Source: Streptomyces longwoodensis
GTDB taxonomy: Bacteria; Actinomycetota; Actinomycetes; Streptomycetales; Streptomycetaceae
Assembly (NCBI RefSeq): GCF_001514125.1
Contig: NZ_KQ948560.1
Span: forward strand, 1 to 64,000
Direction of reading: 5' to 3'
DNA: 64,000 nt
This document shows positions 18,368 to 26,888 of this stretch, in pieces. A program made the translations under genes and the position numbers. Positions within the stretch are counted from its first letter, which is position 1; each line of letters opens with the position of its first letter. The notes under the pieces are model-generated. The model did not search any database and had not been told where the DNA came from. It saw nothing but the letters and a program-made list of their open reading frames with translations.

Positions 18368-19198
18368 GTGTCTGACTCGCTGAACTCCCCCGAAGCCCCC
18401 CGGACCGCCGCCGACGAGCGGTGGCACCGTCCCGGTGTGTCCGTGCGGCACACGCGGCCCAAGGGGGAGCCGCGCTTTCCCGACGGGCCGCAGGCGGACC
18501 CCGCCGGGTCGCACTTCGAGCGGCGCATCCGGAGCTTCCAGCCGCGGCGCAGCCGGGTCACGGCCGGGCAGGCGGACGCCCTGCAGCGGCTGTGGCCGAA
18601 GTGGGGCCTGGACATCGACGGGCAGCGGGTGCTCGACCTGGCCGAGTTGTTCGGCAACGACCGCCCGGTCGTGCTGGAGATCGGCTTCGGCATGGGCGAG
18701 GCCACCGCGCAGATGGCCGCCGCCGACCCGGACACCGACATCCTCGCCGTCGACGTGCACACCCCGGGCCAGGGCAACCTGCTGGCACTCGCCGAGCGCG
18801 GCGGCCTGACCAACGTCCGGGTGGCCAACGGCGACGCGATCATCCTGCTGCGCGAGATGCTCACCCCGGACGCGCTGTCCGGGCTGCGCGTCTACTTCCC
18901 GGACCCCTGGCCCAAGAAGCGCCACCACAAGCGCAGACTCATCCAGCCCGAGTTCCTCTCGCTCGCCGCCACCCGTCTGCGGCCCGGCGCGGTCCTGCAC
19001 TGCGCGACCGACTGGGAGCCGTACGCCGAGCAGATGCTCGAGGTGCTCGACGCCCACCCGGACTTCGAGAACACCCAGCCCGGCGGCGGGTTCGCGCCCC
19101 GGCCCGGCTTCCGGCCGCTGACCCGCTTCGAGGGCCAGGGCCTGGACAAGGGCCACGTGGTGAACGATCTGCTGTTCCGCCGCGTACAGCACCGCTGA
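18368..19198 (+). CDS. trmB: tRNA (guanine-N7-)-methyltransferase TrmB
   Basis: 276 residues. The SAM-binding motif VVLEIGFGMGEATAQMA is at about 98-114, followed by the TrmB signature YFPDPWPKKRHHKRRL (~178-193) and the C-terminal T-D-W-E-P-Y-A block. It makes m7G at position 46 of tRNAs. GTG 18368 is chosen because family similarity starts shortly after it; only a weak ribosome site is present, so the mRNA may be nearly leaderless. The first 45 residues are an extra, charged extension typical of actinobacterial TrmB. Confidence 0.88.
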   Translation: MSDSLNSPEAPRTAADERWHRPGVSVRHTRPKGEPRFPDGPQADPAGSHFERRIRSFQPRRSRVTAGQADALQRLWPKWGLDIDGQRVLDLAELFGNDRPVVLEIGFGMGEATAQMAAADPDTDILAVDVHTPGQGNLLALAERGGLTNVRVANGDAIILLREMLTPDALSGLRVYFPDPWPKKRHHKRRLIQPEFLSLAATRLRPGAVLHCATDWEPYAEQMLEVLDAHPDFENTQPGGGFAPRPGFRPLTRFEGQGLDKGHVVNDLLFRRVQHR

Positions 19199-19304
19199 CC
19201 GTCCGTCCGCCGCCGTACCACCCCGCACCCGTCAAGGCACCGCCCGCTCCGCGCCCGTCGAGGCACCGTCGCGGGCGGCGCCGTCCCTCGTTAGGGTCGA
19301 TGCC

Positions 19305-20714
19305 GTGGCCATCAGTCCCCCGTACCCGTACCCGACCCCTCCCGACGGTCCCGCCGGGGGCGGGGCGCTCCGGCACGCGCACTGGTGGCAGCGCACCTGG
19401 GTGCGGTACGGCGCCCTCATCACCCTGCTGACCCTGTCCGGGCTGGTGATCCTCGCGCTGGTGCGGCAACAGACCGGCACCGAGGGCTTCCTGGTCGGCC
19501 TGGGCCTGGCCGTGCTGCCCGTACCGCTGCTCATCGCCGCGTTCCGGTGGCTGGACCGGGTGGAGCCGGGGCCCTGGCGCAATCTGGTGTTCGCGTTCGC
19601 CTGGGGCGCCTGCGCGGCCGCGCTCATCGCGATCGTCGCCAACAGCTTCGCCACCAAGTGGATCGCGACGGCGACCGCCGACCCCTCCGGCGCGGACACC
19701 CTGGGCGCGACCGTCATAGCGCCGGTGGTGGAGGAGTCCGCCAAGGCCGCCGCCGTGCTGCTCGTCTTCCTCTTCCGCAGACGGGACTTCACCGGGATCG
19801 TCGACGGCGTCGTCATAGCCGGGGTGACCGCGACCGGGTTCGCGTTCACCGAGAACATCCTCTACCTGGGCACGGCCTTCGGGACCGACCAGCTCACCGG
19901 CGACCGCGGCATCCCCTCGGTGACCGCCGCGACCTTCTTCGTGCGCGTCGTCATGTCCCCGTTCGCGCACCCCCTGTTCACCGTCCTGACCGGCATCGGC
20001 TTCGGCATCGCCGCGCTCTCCGGCGAGCGCCAGCACGTGCGGCGCGTCCTGCTGCCGCTCGCCGGGCTGCTGCTCGCCATGGGCATGCACGCCTTCTGGA
20101 ACGGCTCCTCCACCTTCGGGGAGTTCGGCTTCTTCGCGGTCTACGGCGCCTTCATGGTGCCCACGTTCGCGGTGCTGACCTGGCTCGTCGTGTGGACGCG
20201 GCAGCGTGAGCTGCACACGGTGCGCGAGGAACTGCCCGCCTACGCCGTCGCCGGGTGGCTGTCCCCGGCCGAGCCGTACGCGCTCGGCTCGATGCGGGCA
20301 CGTCGGCTCGCGCGCACCTTCGCCAAGAACCACGGGGGCACGCCCGCCGCCCGGGCCGTCGCCGAGTACGAGGCCTACGCGACCTCGCTGGCGTTCCTGC
20401 GGCACCGGGGGCGGCTGGGCCGGGCCGGCGCCGACTTCGTCGTCCGCGAGGGCGAGCTGCTGAACGAGCTGTGGCGCCGCCGTGAGGTCGCCCGGCCCGC
20501 GCTGGAGCACGCGGGCCGGGTGGCGGCCCCCATGCCGCTCCCCGCGGCGGCCTGGCCGCCCCACGGCTTCGGGTACGGGTACGCGCAGCCGCCGGGACAG
20601 GGCCACGGGTACGCGCAGCCGCCGGGACACCACCACGCCCCGGTGCAGCCACCGGGACACGGGTACGGGTACCCGGCGGGCCCGCACCCCGCGTACAACC
20701 CGTACCGGACGTGA
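19305..20714 (+). CDS. PrsW-family intramembrane metalloprotease
   Basis: 469 residues with 7-8 transmembrane helices between about 35 and 310. The four PrsW motifs are all present: EESAK (143-147), ENILY (183-187), HPLFT (222-226) and MHAFWN (near 268). PrsW in Bacillus cleaves the anti-sigma factor RsiW, so an anti-sigma or envelope substrate is plausible here. The C-terminal ~60 residues are a cytosolic or exposed low-complexity tail with repeats of G-Y-A-Q-P-P-G, and the N-terminus is Pro/Tyr rich. GTG 19305 is the first start; it is weakly preceded by AGGG. Confidence 0.82.
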   Translation: MAISPPYPYPTPPDGPAGGGALRHAHWWQRTWVRYGALITLLTLSGLVILALVRQQTGTEGFLVGLGLAVLPVPLLIAAFRWLDRVEPGPWRNLVFAFAWGACAAALIAIVANSFATKWIATATADPSGADTLGATVIAPVVEESAKAAAVLLVFLFRRRDFTGIVDGVVIAGVTATGFAFTENILYLGTAFGTDQLTGDRGIPSVTAATFFVRVVMSPFAHPLFTVLTGIGFGIAALSGERQHVRRVLLPLAGLLLAMGMHAFWNGSSTFGEFGFFAVYGAFMVPTFAVLTWLVVWTRQRELHTVREELPAYAVAGWLSPAEPYALGSMRARRLARTFAKNHGGTPAARAVAEYEAYATSLAFLRHRGRLGRAGADFVVREGELLNELWRRREVARPALEHAGRVAAPMPLPAAAWPPHGFGYGYAQPPGQGHGYAQPPGHHHAPVQPPGHGYGYPAGPHPAYNPYRT

Positions 20715-20729
20715 CGTCGGCGGGCGCCC

Positions 20730-21674
20730 CTACGCCGACGCCTCCGTCAGCGCGTCCAGTTCCTGGTCCGTGAGCTCCAGGTCCGCCAGCGCCAGCAGGT
20801 CCGGGAGCTGGTCGGTCGTCCGGGCCGAGGCGAGCGGGGCGGCGACCGTGGGCTGGGCGGCGAGCCAGGCCAGGGCGACCGTGGCGACCGGCACCTCGTG
20901 GGCGGCGGCGACCTCGTCGAGCGCCGTGAGGACGCGGCGGCCCCGCTCGGTGTCCAGGTGCTTGCCCGCACCCGCGGCCCGGGCGCTGTCCACCGTGGTG
21001 CCCGGGCGGTACTTGCCGGTCAGGAAGCCGGAGGCCAGGGCGTAGTAGGGGACGGCGGCCAGGCCCTCGCGCTCGGCCAGGTCGCGCAGCGCGCCCTCGT
21101 AGGTGTCACGGGAGACCAGGTTGTAGTGCGGCTGGAGGGCGACGTACCGGGCCAGGCCCTCCCGGTCGGAGAAGGCCAGGGAGGCACCGAGGCGCTCGGG
21201 GGAGATGTTGGACGCGGCGATCTGGCGGACCTTGCCCGCCTTCACCAGGTCGTCGAGCGCGCCGATGATCTCCTCCACCGGCACCTCGGGCTTGTCGAAG
21301 TGGGTGTAGTAGAGGTCGATGCGGTCGGTGCCCAGGCGGCGCAGGGAGGCCTCGGCGGCGGCCTTGATGTTCGCCGCGGTCAGGCCCTGGTAGTCGGGGT
21401 GCTGGCTGACCTTGGTGGCGATGACGACGTCGTCGCGCCTGCCGCGGGAGGCGAGCCACTTGCCGATGATCGTCTCGGACTCGCCGCCGCTGTTGCCGTC
21501 GACCCAGGCCGAGTAGGAGTCGGCGGTGTCGAGGAAGTTGCCGCCGGCCGCGGTGTAGGCGTCGAGGACGGCGAAGGAGACGGCCTCGTCGGCCGTCCAG
21601 CCGAAGACGTTGCCGCCGAGGGCGAGCGGGAAGACCTCGAGGTCGGAGGAACCGAGCTTGCGCAGAGCAGTCAT
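20730..21674 (-). CDS. Aldo/keto reductase
   Basis: 314 residues of the NADPH-dependent (beta/alpha)8 aldo-keto reductase family. DTADSY (Asp and Tyr of the catalytic tetrad) is at about 49-54, VIATKV (Lys) near 86, and LYYTHFD (His) near 122; ASNIS and the C-terminal S-A-R-T-T-D segment bind the cofactor. It reduces carbonyl substrates; the physiological one cannot be told. ATG 21674 has AGGG immediately upstream. Ends tail to tail with the PrsW gene. Confidence 0.85.
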   Translation of the reverse strand: MTALRKLGSSDLEVFPLALGGNVFGWTADEAVSFAVLDAYTAAGGNFLDTADSYSAWVDGNSGGESETIIGKWLASRGRRDDVVIATKVSQHPDYQGLTAANIKAAAEASLRRLGTDRIDLYYTHFDKPEVPVEEIIGALDDLVKAGKVRQIAASNISPERLGASLAFSDREGLARYVALQPHYNLVSRDTYEGALRDLAEREGLAAVPYYALASGFLTGKYRPGTTVDSARAAGAGKHLDTERGRRVLTALDEVAAAHEVPVATVALAWLAAQPTVAAPLASARTTDQLPDLLALADLELTDQELDALTEASA

Positions 21675-21861
21675 GCCCTGTTCCAACGACCGGCCGGGGG
21701 GCGGTCATCCCGTCGGCCCGCAAACTTCACGTAAACCGGAGCGGCCGCCGCCGGTTGCGCGGTCCGGTGCATGGGCCGTCCGGTCCGGGGAACCCGGTGC
21801 CCGGCTGGCCACCCGATCAGGGACGGATCAGGGGGCAGGCCGAGGTGAGGTCGGGGTCGGG

Positions 21862-22893
21862 TCAGGGAGTCAGGCCCTTGTCGCGCAGCCACGCCATCGG
21901 GTCGATGCCAGTGGCCGCGCCGCCGGGGTGGACCTCGAGGTGCAGGTGCGGCCCGGTGACGTTGCCGGTGGCGCCGACGCGCCCGATGACGTCGCCGGTG
22001 CCGACCTTCTGGCCGACGCTGACGCTGATCGAGGACTGGTGGCAGAACCAGAGCTCGGTGCCGTCGTCGAGGGTGAGGATCGTGCGGTAGCCGTAGGAGC
22101 CCGCCCAGCCCGCCTCGGTGATCGTGCCGCTGTGCACGGCCTTGATGAGGGTGCCGGTGGGCGCGGCGAAGTCGAGACCTGTGTGGTAGCCGGAGGACCA
22201 CATCGAACCGGCCTGGCCGAACGTCGAGGTGATCGTGTACGAGGAGGTCGGCAGCGTGTACTGCTTGGCCAGCTCGGCCAGGCGCGCGGCCTCGGCCACC
22301 TTGGCGGCCTGCTCCTCGGCCTTCTTCTTCGCGGCGGCGGCCTTGGCCTCGGCCTCCTGCTCGGCCTGGGCGGCGGCGTCGGCCTCGGCCTTGGCCGCGG
22401 CGGCCTCGACGGCGGCGAGCGCCTTGGTGTCGACCTGGGTCTGCTGCGACTCCGCCTGCGCCATGATCCGGGTGCGCAGCGCCTCACCGGCGTCGGCGGT
22501 GCCCTGCACGGTGTCGTCCGCGGTGCTGCCGAAGGTGCTCAGCGCCGCGGGGGCGGCTTCCTGCGGGACCTCGTCGTCGGAGATCAGCGAGCCGACGGAG
22601 GGCAGGTCGGGCAGCGAGATGGAGACCGGCGGCTTGCCGGTGTTGGCGCTGGCCATGCCGCCCGCGCCGACGGCGGCGATGACACCGACACCCAGGACGG
22701 TGGAGCTGCGGGCGAGTCCGCCGCGCTGCTTGGCGACGCGGTGCCGGCCGCGTACCGGACGGAGGGAGTCCGCGGTGGGGTTCCACTCCTCCCAGGGGCC
22801 CTCGTCGACGCGCTGACCGCCGTAGGCGAACGTCTCGGAGGGACGCTGGCTCGGCAGGGAGGGGGCTTCTGGGGCAGGCCGGTTGGACGCCAC
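21862..22893 (-). CDS. Secreted M23 (LytM-type) peptidoglycan endopeptidase
   Basis: 343 residues. A cytosolic basic N-terminus (RGRHRVAKQRGG) is followed by a signal-anchor helix (STVLGVGVIAAVGAGGMASA, ~64-83), a long Ala/Glu/Lys coiled coil (~135-205) and a C-terminal M23 domain with the zinc ligands G-Y-H-T-G-L-D and G-P-H-L-H-L-E-V. It should cut peptide cross-links of the wall during growth or spore germination. GTG 22893 has AAGGAG nine bases upstream, inside the 3-prime end of a c-di-AMP riboswitch leader, so its expression is expected to be turned off by c-di-AMP. Confidence 0.9.
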   Translation of the reverse strand: MASNRPAPEAPSLPSQRPSETFAYGGQRVDEGPWEEWNPTADSLRPVRGRHRVAKQRGGLARSSTVLGVGVIAAVGAGGMASANTGKPPVSISLPDLPSVGSLISDDEVPQEAAPAALSTFGSTADDTVQGTADAGEALRTRIMAQAESQQTQVDTKALAAVEAAAAKAEADAAAQAEQEAEAKAAAAKKKAEEQAAKVAEAARLAELAKQYTLPTSSYTITSTFGQAGSMWSSGYHTGLDFAAPTGTLIKAVHSGTITEAGWAGSYGYRTILTLDDGTELWFCHQSSISVSVGQKVGTGDVIGRVGATGNVTGPHLHLEVHPGGAATGIDPMAWLRDKGLTP

Positions 22894-22912
22894 GCGGGCG
22901 TGCTCCTTTCCT

Positions 22913-23068
22913 TCCGTCGCCTACCGGGTTAGCTGACGGGTTCGGAGCGAGAAGGTCTCCTACGCGCGTATACCGGCCGCTGGTGGGCGGCGGCTTCCGC
23001 GTGATTCACCCCAAGGTGGTGGTTCCCCGGTTCCCTCGCGGGATTCGGCGCGTGCGCACGGAGCCGCC
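22913..23068 (-). ncRNA. c-di-AMP (ydaO/yuaA-type) riboswitch
   Basis: In the leader of the M23 gene the minus strand reads CCGAATCCCGCGAGGGAACC, then GGGGAACCACCACC, TTGGGGTGAATC, a variable G/C hairpin, GTAGGAGACCTTC, and CCGAACCCGTCAGCTAACC before GGTAGGCG. These blocks, in this order, are the conserved core of the ydaO class, as in the rpfA leader of S. coelicolor. Such leaders stop transcription when c-di-AMP is bound. No T-run terminator is seen; actinobacterial versions often lack one. Confidence 0.88.
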
Positions 23069-23334
23069 TTCGGTGACGGCTGGGACGACCGCGCTGCGTT
23101 ATCGAACGTTAATAGACACGGAGGCAGCTTTCCAAGCCGTTCCGCTTGATCAACAACATTTTTGACCTGGACTTTCCTGCCACGACCGGGGAAAAACGGG
23201 CGAGTTGGCGGGGGATCACTGTGCCCAGGGGAAGAGATCAGTAGTCACAGGTCGTTTGATAGTGACTCAGTTGTGATGCGAAGGGCGGTCGTGCACTCAC
23301 GCAGAGTGAGTGCAGGCGAGAGGCGGCGGAAACA

Positions 23335-23370
23335 CCGAGGGCCGGAACCCTCTCGGATTCCGGCCCTCGG
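23335..23370 (-). terminator. Hairpin terminator after tRNA-fMet
   Basis: Perfect 13-bp arms CCGAGGGCCGGAA (23335-23347) and TTCCGGCCCTCGG (23358-23370) with a 10-base loop, seven bases past the tRNA 3-prime end. A second small dyad, GCACTCA/TGAGTGC, lies at about 23293-23312. Strong stem, no U-run, as usual in this genus. Confidence 0.7.
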
Positions 23371-23377
23371 TCTTCAG

Positions 23378-23451
23378 TAGCGGGGACAGGATTTGAACCT
23401 GCGACCTCTGGGTTATGAGCCCAGCGAGCTACCGAGCTGCTCCACCCCGCG
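23378..23451 (-). tRNA. Initiator tRNA-Met (anticodon CAU)
   Basis: A 74-base cloverleaf without encoded CCA. The acceptor CGCGGGG pairs with CCCCGCT, leaving position 1 unpaired; the anticodon stem ends in the three G:C pairs GGG/CCC around CTCATAA; the T arm is GCAGG-TTCAAAT-CCTGT. The unpaired first base and the GGG/CCC anticodon stem mark an initiator rather than an elongator tRNA. Confidence 0.93.
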
Positions 23452-23528
23452 TCGGTGACTCCACTGTACGCCATGCGCGGGACCAAAAGCGAAACGGTTG
23501 TCCAGGGCGCCCTGGACGGGCACCGCGC

Positions 23529-24659
23529 TCACCCCAGGAGGTGCCGGTTCGGCCCCTTGGCCCGCTCCTCGTACTCGGGCAGTACGACGACGTCGGCGCC
23601 GTGCGCCGCCAGCAGCCCGCTGCCGTCCGCCGCCTCGACGAAGGTGTCCGGCTCGCGCCAGGCCGTGACGACCCGGCGCACCCCCGCGTCGAGGATCAGC
23701 CGGGCGCAGGGCGCCGGGCGGGAGGCGCGGCGGGCGCACGGCTCGAGGCTGCTGTAGACGGTCGCGCCGGCCAGGCGGGGGTCGTCGGGGCCGAGCGTGG
23801 CCAGGGCGGCCTCCTCGGCGTGCACCACCGGGTCGCCGCCCTCGCGGGAGTGGCCGCGGGCCAGTTCGGTGCCGTCGGCGGCGACGACCACGGCGCCGAC
23901 GCTGAACGCGGTGTCCGAGGGCGGGCACCGGTCGGCCAGGTCGCAGGCGAGGGCCAGCCAGCGGCGGTCGGCGGCGGAGGGGAGCGGGCCGGTGCCTGGG
24001 GCGGTGGGCTCGTAGCGCATGAGGACGACGTCCTCGATCCGCCGCGTCTCCACCAGCCGCAGCCGTCCGCCCTGGTAGGCGCCGGGGCCGAAGAGGCGGG
24101 GGGCGTCCGGGTCGCCGACGAACAGGGGCGCGAGGACGAGCTGGAGCTCGTCGGCGAGGCCCTGCTGGAGCAGCTGGGTGTGGATCGTGCCGCCGCCCTC
24201 GACCATGAGCCGGCGCACGCCCCGTACGTCGTGCAGGTGCTCCAGCGCGCGGCGCCAGTCCAGGCCGGGTCCGAGGGCGGCCACGTCGGCGGCGATCCCG
24301 GCGGCGCGGGCGCGGTCGGCGCCCCGGTCGGTGGTCAGCAGGAGCTTGTCGCCGCCCGTGTGCCAGAACCGTGCGACCGGGTCGAGGTCGCCGGAGGCGC
24401 TGACCGTCACCTTGAGCGGGTAGGCGGGCCGGCCGGCGGCGACCCGGGCGGCGCGGCGCTCCGCGGAGTTGACCAGCAGGCGCGGGTTGTCGGCGCGCAG
24501 GGTGCCGGCGCCGATGAGGATGGCGTCGACGGACGCGCGGACCTCGTCGACGCGGTCGAAGTCGGCCGGGCTGGACAGCAGGAGCCGCTCCGGGCCGGTG
24601 TCGTCGAGGAAGCCGTCGAGCGAGACGGCGGCCGACAGCAGGACGTACGGGTACGGCAT
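23529..24659 (-). CDS. RibD-like bifunctional reductase-deaminase with reversed domain order
   Basis: 376 residues. The first ~225 form a RibD_C/DHFR-like reductase (ILIGAGTLRADNPRLLV, LMVEGGGTIHTQLL), and residues ~230-376 a cytidine-deaminase-like zinc domain with H-A-E-E and P-C-(8)-C (SLEPCARRASRPAPCARLI). Canonical RibD has the deaminase first. The likely role is the two riboflavin steps after GTP cyclohydrolase II, or a related pterin/nucleoside step in secondary metabolism. It is divergent from a MarR gene followed by ribA, with matching operators on both sides. Start ATG 24659. Confidence 0.8.
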   Translation of the reverse strand: MPYPYVLLSAAVSLDGFLDDTGPERLLLSSPADFDRVDEVRASVDAILIGAGTLRADNPRLLVNSAERRAARVAAGRPAYPLKVTVSASGDLDPVARFWHTGGDKLLLTTDRGADRARAAGIAADVAALGPGLDWRRALEHLHDVRGVRRLMVEGGGTIHTQLLQQGLADELQLVLAPLFVGDPDAPRLFGPGAYQGGRLRLVETRRIEDVVLMRYEPTAPGTGPLPSAADRRWLALACDLADRCPPSDTAFSVGAVVVAADGTELARGHSREGGDPVVHAEEAALATLGPDDPRLAGATVYSSLEPCARRASRPAPCARLILDAGVRRVVTAWREPDTFVEAADGSGLLAAHGADVVVLPEYEERAKGPNRHLLG

Positions 24660-24737
24660 GGGGCGCGCGCTCTCTCGTGGGACGGGCGGGACCGGCGGCG
24701 TGGCGCGACGGGGGGTCTCCCGGGACGACAGCCTTGG

Positions 24738-24749
24738 TTCAAATCTGAA
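24738..24749. promoter_or_regulatory. Operator dyad at the ribD-like / marR divergent promoter
   Basis: TTCA-AATC-TGAA, a 12-bp dyad 20 bases before the marR start and about 80 bases before the ribD-like start. The same core occurs, with longer arms, before ribA (25354-25373). Probably bound by the adjacent MarR protein. Confidence 0.6.
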
Positions 24750-24768
24750 GCAAACCTACACTGGTGGC

Positions 24769-25284
24769 ATGACGACCCGCTGGCTCACCTCCGACGAGCA
24801 GCGTGCCTGGCGCGCCTACATGGCCGCCACCCTCCTGCTGGAGGACACGCTCGACCGGCAGCTCCAGCAGGACGCCGGCATGCCGCACCTGTACTACTCC
24901 CTCCTCGCCAACCTCTCCGAGGCGCCCGGACAGCGGCTGCGGATGACCGACCTCGCCGAGCGGTCGAAGATCACCCGCAGCCGGCTGACCTACGCGGTCG
25001 CCCGGCTGGAGAAGGACGGACTGGTGCGGCGCGAGCAGTGCCCGTCGGACAAGCGCGGCAGCGTGGCCGCCCTCACGGACGAGGGCATGGCGGTGCTGGA
25101 GCGCACCGCGCCGGGCCACGTCGAGACGGTCCGCGCGTCGCTGTTCGACCGGCTCAGCCCCGAGCAGGTGGGGCAGCTGGAGGAGATCTGTACGCGGATC
25201 GCGGGCGGACTGGTGGACGGCACGCAGGACGGGGGCGGCCCGGAGGACCTGCCGTGGAAGCGGCGCTCGACGCCCTGTGCGTGA
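24769..25284 (+). CDS. MarR-family regulator of the riboflavin-related locus
   Basis: 171 residues with the MarR winged helix: DLAERSKITRSRLTYAVARL (recognition helix, ~62-82) and wing Q-C-P-S-D-K-R-G-S-V (~91-100), then ALTDEGMAVLERTAPGHVETV. It sits between the ribD-like gene and ribA, and identical TTCAAATCTGAA operator cores flank it, so it probably represses both promoters. The inducer could be a flavin, an intermediate or an unrelated phenolic; unknown. Start ATG 24769; the upstream open frame lies in the divergent gene. Confidence 0.85.
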   Translation: MTTRWLTSDEQRAWRAYMAATLLLEDTLDRQLQQDAGMPHLYYSLLANLSEAPGQRLRMTDLAERSKITRSRLTYAVARLEKDGLVRREQCPSDKRGSVAALTDEGMAVLERTAPGHVETVRASLFDRLSPEQVGQLEEICTRIAGGLVDGTQDGGGPEDLPWKRRSTPCA

Positions 25285-25312
25285 GCGCGGCGGGACGGAC
25301 CGGAAGCCCGTT

Positions 25313-25373
25313 GCTTCAAACTTCAAGCACAGGTAGGGTCGGGCTCCGAGGATCTGCTTCAAATCTGAAGCAG
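25313..25373. promoter_or_regulatory. Two operator-like sites in front of ribA
   Basis: The first, GCTTCAAACTTCAAGC (25313-25328), has two CTTCAA half-sites as a direct repeat. The second, CTGCTTCAAATCTGAAGCAG (25354-25373), has perfect 8-bp arms around AATC, the same core as before marR. The spacing between their centres is about 43 bp, the same as between the two TTTGAAG repeats at the first marR locus. Confidence 0.65.
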
Positions 25374-25411
25374 CAGGAGGGCGGCACGCCGCCCAGGACC
25401 CGGAGAACCGC

Positions 25412-26056
25412 ATGCCCGCTGACCTCACCGCCGCCACGCCGCGCTCCCGCGTCCGGGTCCCGCTGCGCTTCCACGACGGTTACGCCGTCGACGCCGACCT
25501 CGTCACCTTCGACGGCCTCGTCGACGGCCGGGAGCACATCGCCGTCGTCCTCGGCGATCCCGCCCCCGGCGGCACGCCCCTGGTCCGGCTGCACTCCGAG
25601 TGCCTGACCGGGGACGTCTTCGGCTCGGCCCGCTGCGACTGCGGCCCGCAGCTGCGCGAGGCCGTGGAGCGCACAGCCGAGCGCGGCGGCGTGCTGCTCT
25701 ACCTGCGCCAGGAGGGCCGGGGCATCGGCCTCTACAACAAGCTCGACGCCTACGCCCTCCAGGACCAGGGCCTGGACACCTACGAGGCGAACGCCGCCCT
25801 CGGCCTGCCCGAGGACGCCCGCGACTACACGGCCGCCGCCCAGATGCTCCGCGCCCTCGGCGTCACCCGCCTGGACCTGCTCTCCAACAACCCCGACAAG
25901 GCCGAGCAGCTGCGCGCGCTGGACATCGACGTGCACGACCGCGTCCCGACCGGCGTGTTCACCACCCCGCACAACGTCCGCTACCTGCGTGCCAAGGTGC
26001 TGCAGACCAGCCACACGCTGCCCCTCGGCGACCTGACGGACCTGCACGCGGGCTGA
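25412..26056 (+). CDS. ribA: GTP cyclohydrolase II
   Basis: 214 residues, a stand-alone RibA without the DHBP synthase half. The zinc site H-S-E-C-L-T-G-D-V-F-G-S-A-R-C-D-C is at ~60-77, the catalytic block RQEGRGIGLYNKLDAYALQD at ~98-117, and the end S-N-N-P-D-K...R-V-P-T-G is typical. It opens GTP to the pyrimidine precursor of riboflavin (2,5-diamino-6-ribosylamino-pyrimidinone phosphate). ATG 25412 follows GGAGA. Two MarR-type operators precede it. Given the separate regulator, this may be an additional, regulated riboflavin branch rather than the housekeeping operon. Confidence 0.9.
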   Translation: MPADLTAATPRSRVRVPLRFHDGYAVDADLVTFDGLVDGREHIAVVLGDPAPGGTPLVRLHSECLTGDVFGSARCDCGPQLREAVERTAERGGVLLYLRQEGRGIGLYNKLDAYALQDQGLDTYEANAALGLPEDARDYTAAAQMLRALGVTRLDLLSNNPDKAEQLRALDIDVHDRVPTGVFTTPHNVRYLRAKVLQTSHTLPLGDLTDLHAG

Positions 26057-26142
26057 GCGGGCTGAGCGGGCTGGGCCCCCGGCCGGCGCCGCCCGGTCCG
26101 GCCCGGCGTACGGACCCCGGGGTCGGGGGTAAGCACTCGGGC

Positions 26143-26826
26143 GTGACGAACCCGCCTCCCCCGCAGCAGAATCCGGCCGCCCCGGCGACCCGCCGCAGCT
26201 ACGACACCGTCGCCGAGCGCTACGCCGCCGACATCGGCGCCGAACTCCCCGGCAAGCCCCTCGACCGCGCCCTCCTGGACGCCTTCGCCGAAGTCACCCG
26301 GCACGGCCCGGTGGCCGACGTCGGCTGCGGCCCGGGCCACGCGACGGCCCACCTCGCGGACCGGGGCGTGGCGGTGACGGGCCTCGACCTCTCCCCCGGG
26401 ATGTGCGCCGTGGCCCGCCGCGGCACCGGGCTGCCCCTCGCCGTGGGCGACATGACCGCCCTGCCGCTGCGCTCCGGCAGCCTCACGGGGCTGCTGTGCT
26501 GGTACGCGCTCATCCACCTCGACCCGCCCCGACGGGCCGCCGCCTACGCGGAGTTCGCCCGCGTCCTGCGCCCCGGCGGCCACGCCCTGCTGGCCTTCCA
26601 CACCAGCACCGCCGACGCCCGTCCCGGCGAGTCCGCCCACTTCAGCGACTGGTGGGACCACCCGGTGGACCTCACCTTCCACTTCCTGGACCCGGCCACC
26701 GAGACGGCGTCCCTCACGGACGCGGGCCTCACGGTCACGGCCCACCTCGACCGGGCCGCGTACCCCGGGGTCGAGCACCCGAGCAGACGGTCGTACCTGC
26801 TGGTGCGGCGGGACGGCGAGGGGTAG
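26143..26826 (+). CDS. Class I SAM-dependent methyltransferase
   Basis: 227 residues with the seven-strand methyltransferase signature: motif I V-A-D-V-G-C-G-P-G-H-A-T (~58-69), motif II V-T-G-L-D-L-S-P-G-M, then LPLRSGSLTGLLCWYALIHL and RVLRPGGHALLAFH. It resembles UbiE/Methyltransf_11 type proteins acting on small molecules. Substrate unknown. GTG 26143 is taken as start because similarity begins just after it; the frame is open far upstream inside ribA as a shadow. It is the last chromosomal gene before the prophage. Confidence 0.75.
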   Translation: MTNPPPPQQNPAAPATRRSYDTVAERYAADIGAELPGKPLDRALLDAFAEVTRHGPVADVGCGPGHATAHLADRGVAVTGLDLSPGMCAVARRGTGLPLAVGDMTALPLRSGSLTGLLCWYALIHLDPPRRAAAYAEFARVLRPGGHALLAFHTSTADARPGESAHFSDWWDHPVDLTFHFLDPATETASLTDAGLTVTAHLDRAAYPGVEHPSRRSYLLVRRDGEG

Positions 26827-26850
26827 CGGGGCCGGACCCCGGGAACACCG

Positions 26851-26882
26851 CGCCCCGGTCCGGGAATCCCCGGACCGGGGCG
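26851..26882. terminator. Strong bidirectional hairpin between the methyltransferase and the tRNA-Lys remnant
   Basis: Perfect 14-bp arms CGCCCCGGTCCGGG (26851-26864) and CCCGGACCGGGGCG (26869-26882) with a 4-base loop. It would end transcription of the methyltransferase from the left and, before integration, of the tRNA-Lys gene from the right. Confidence 0.75.
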
Positions 26883-26888
26883 GTGTCG

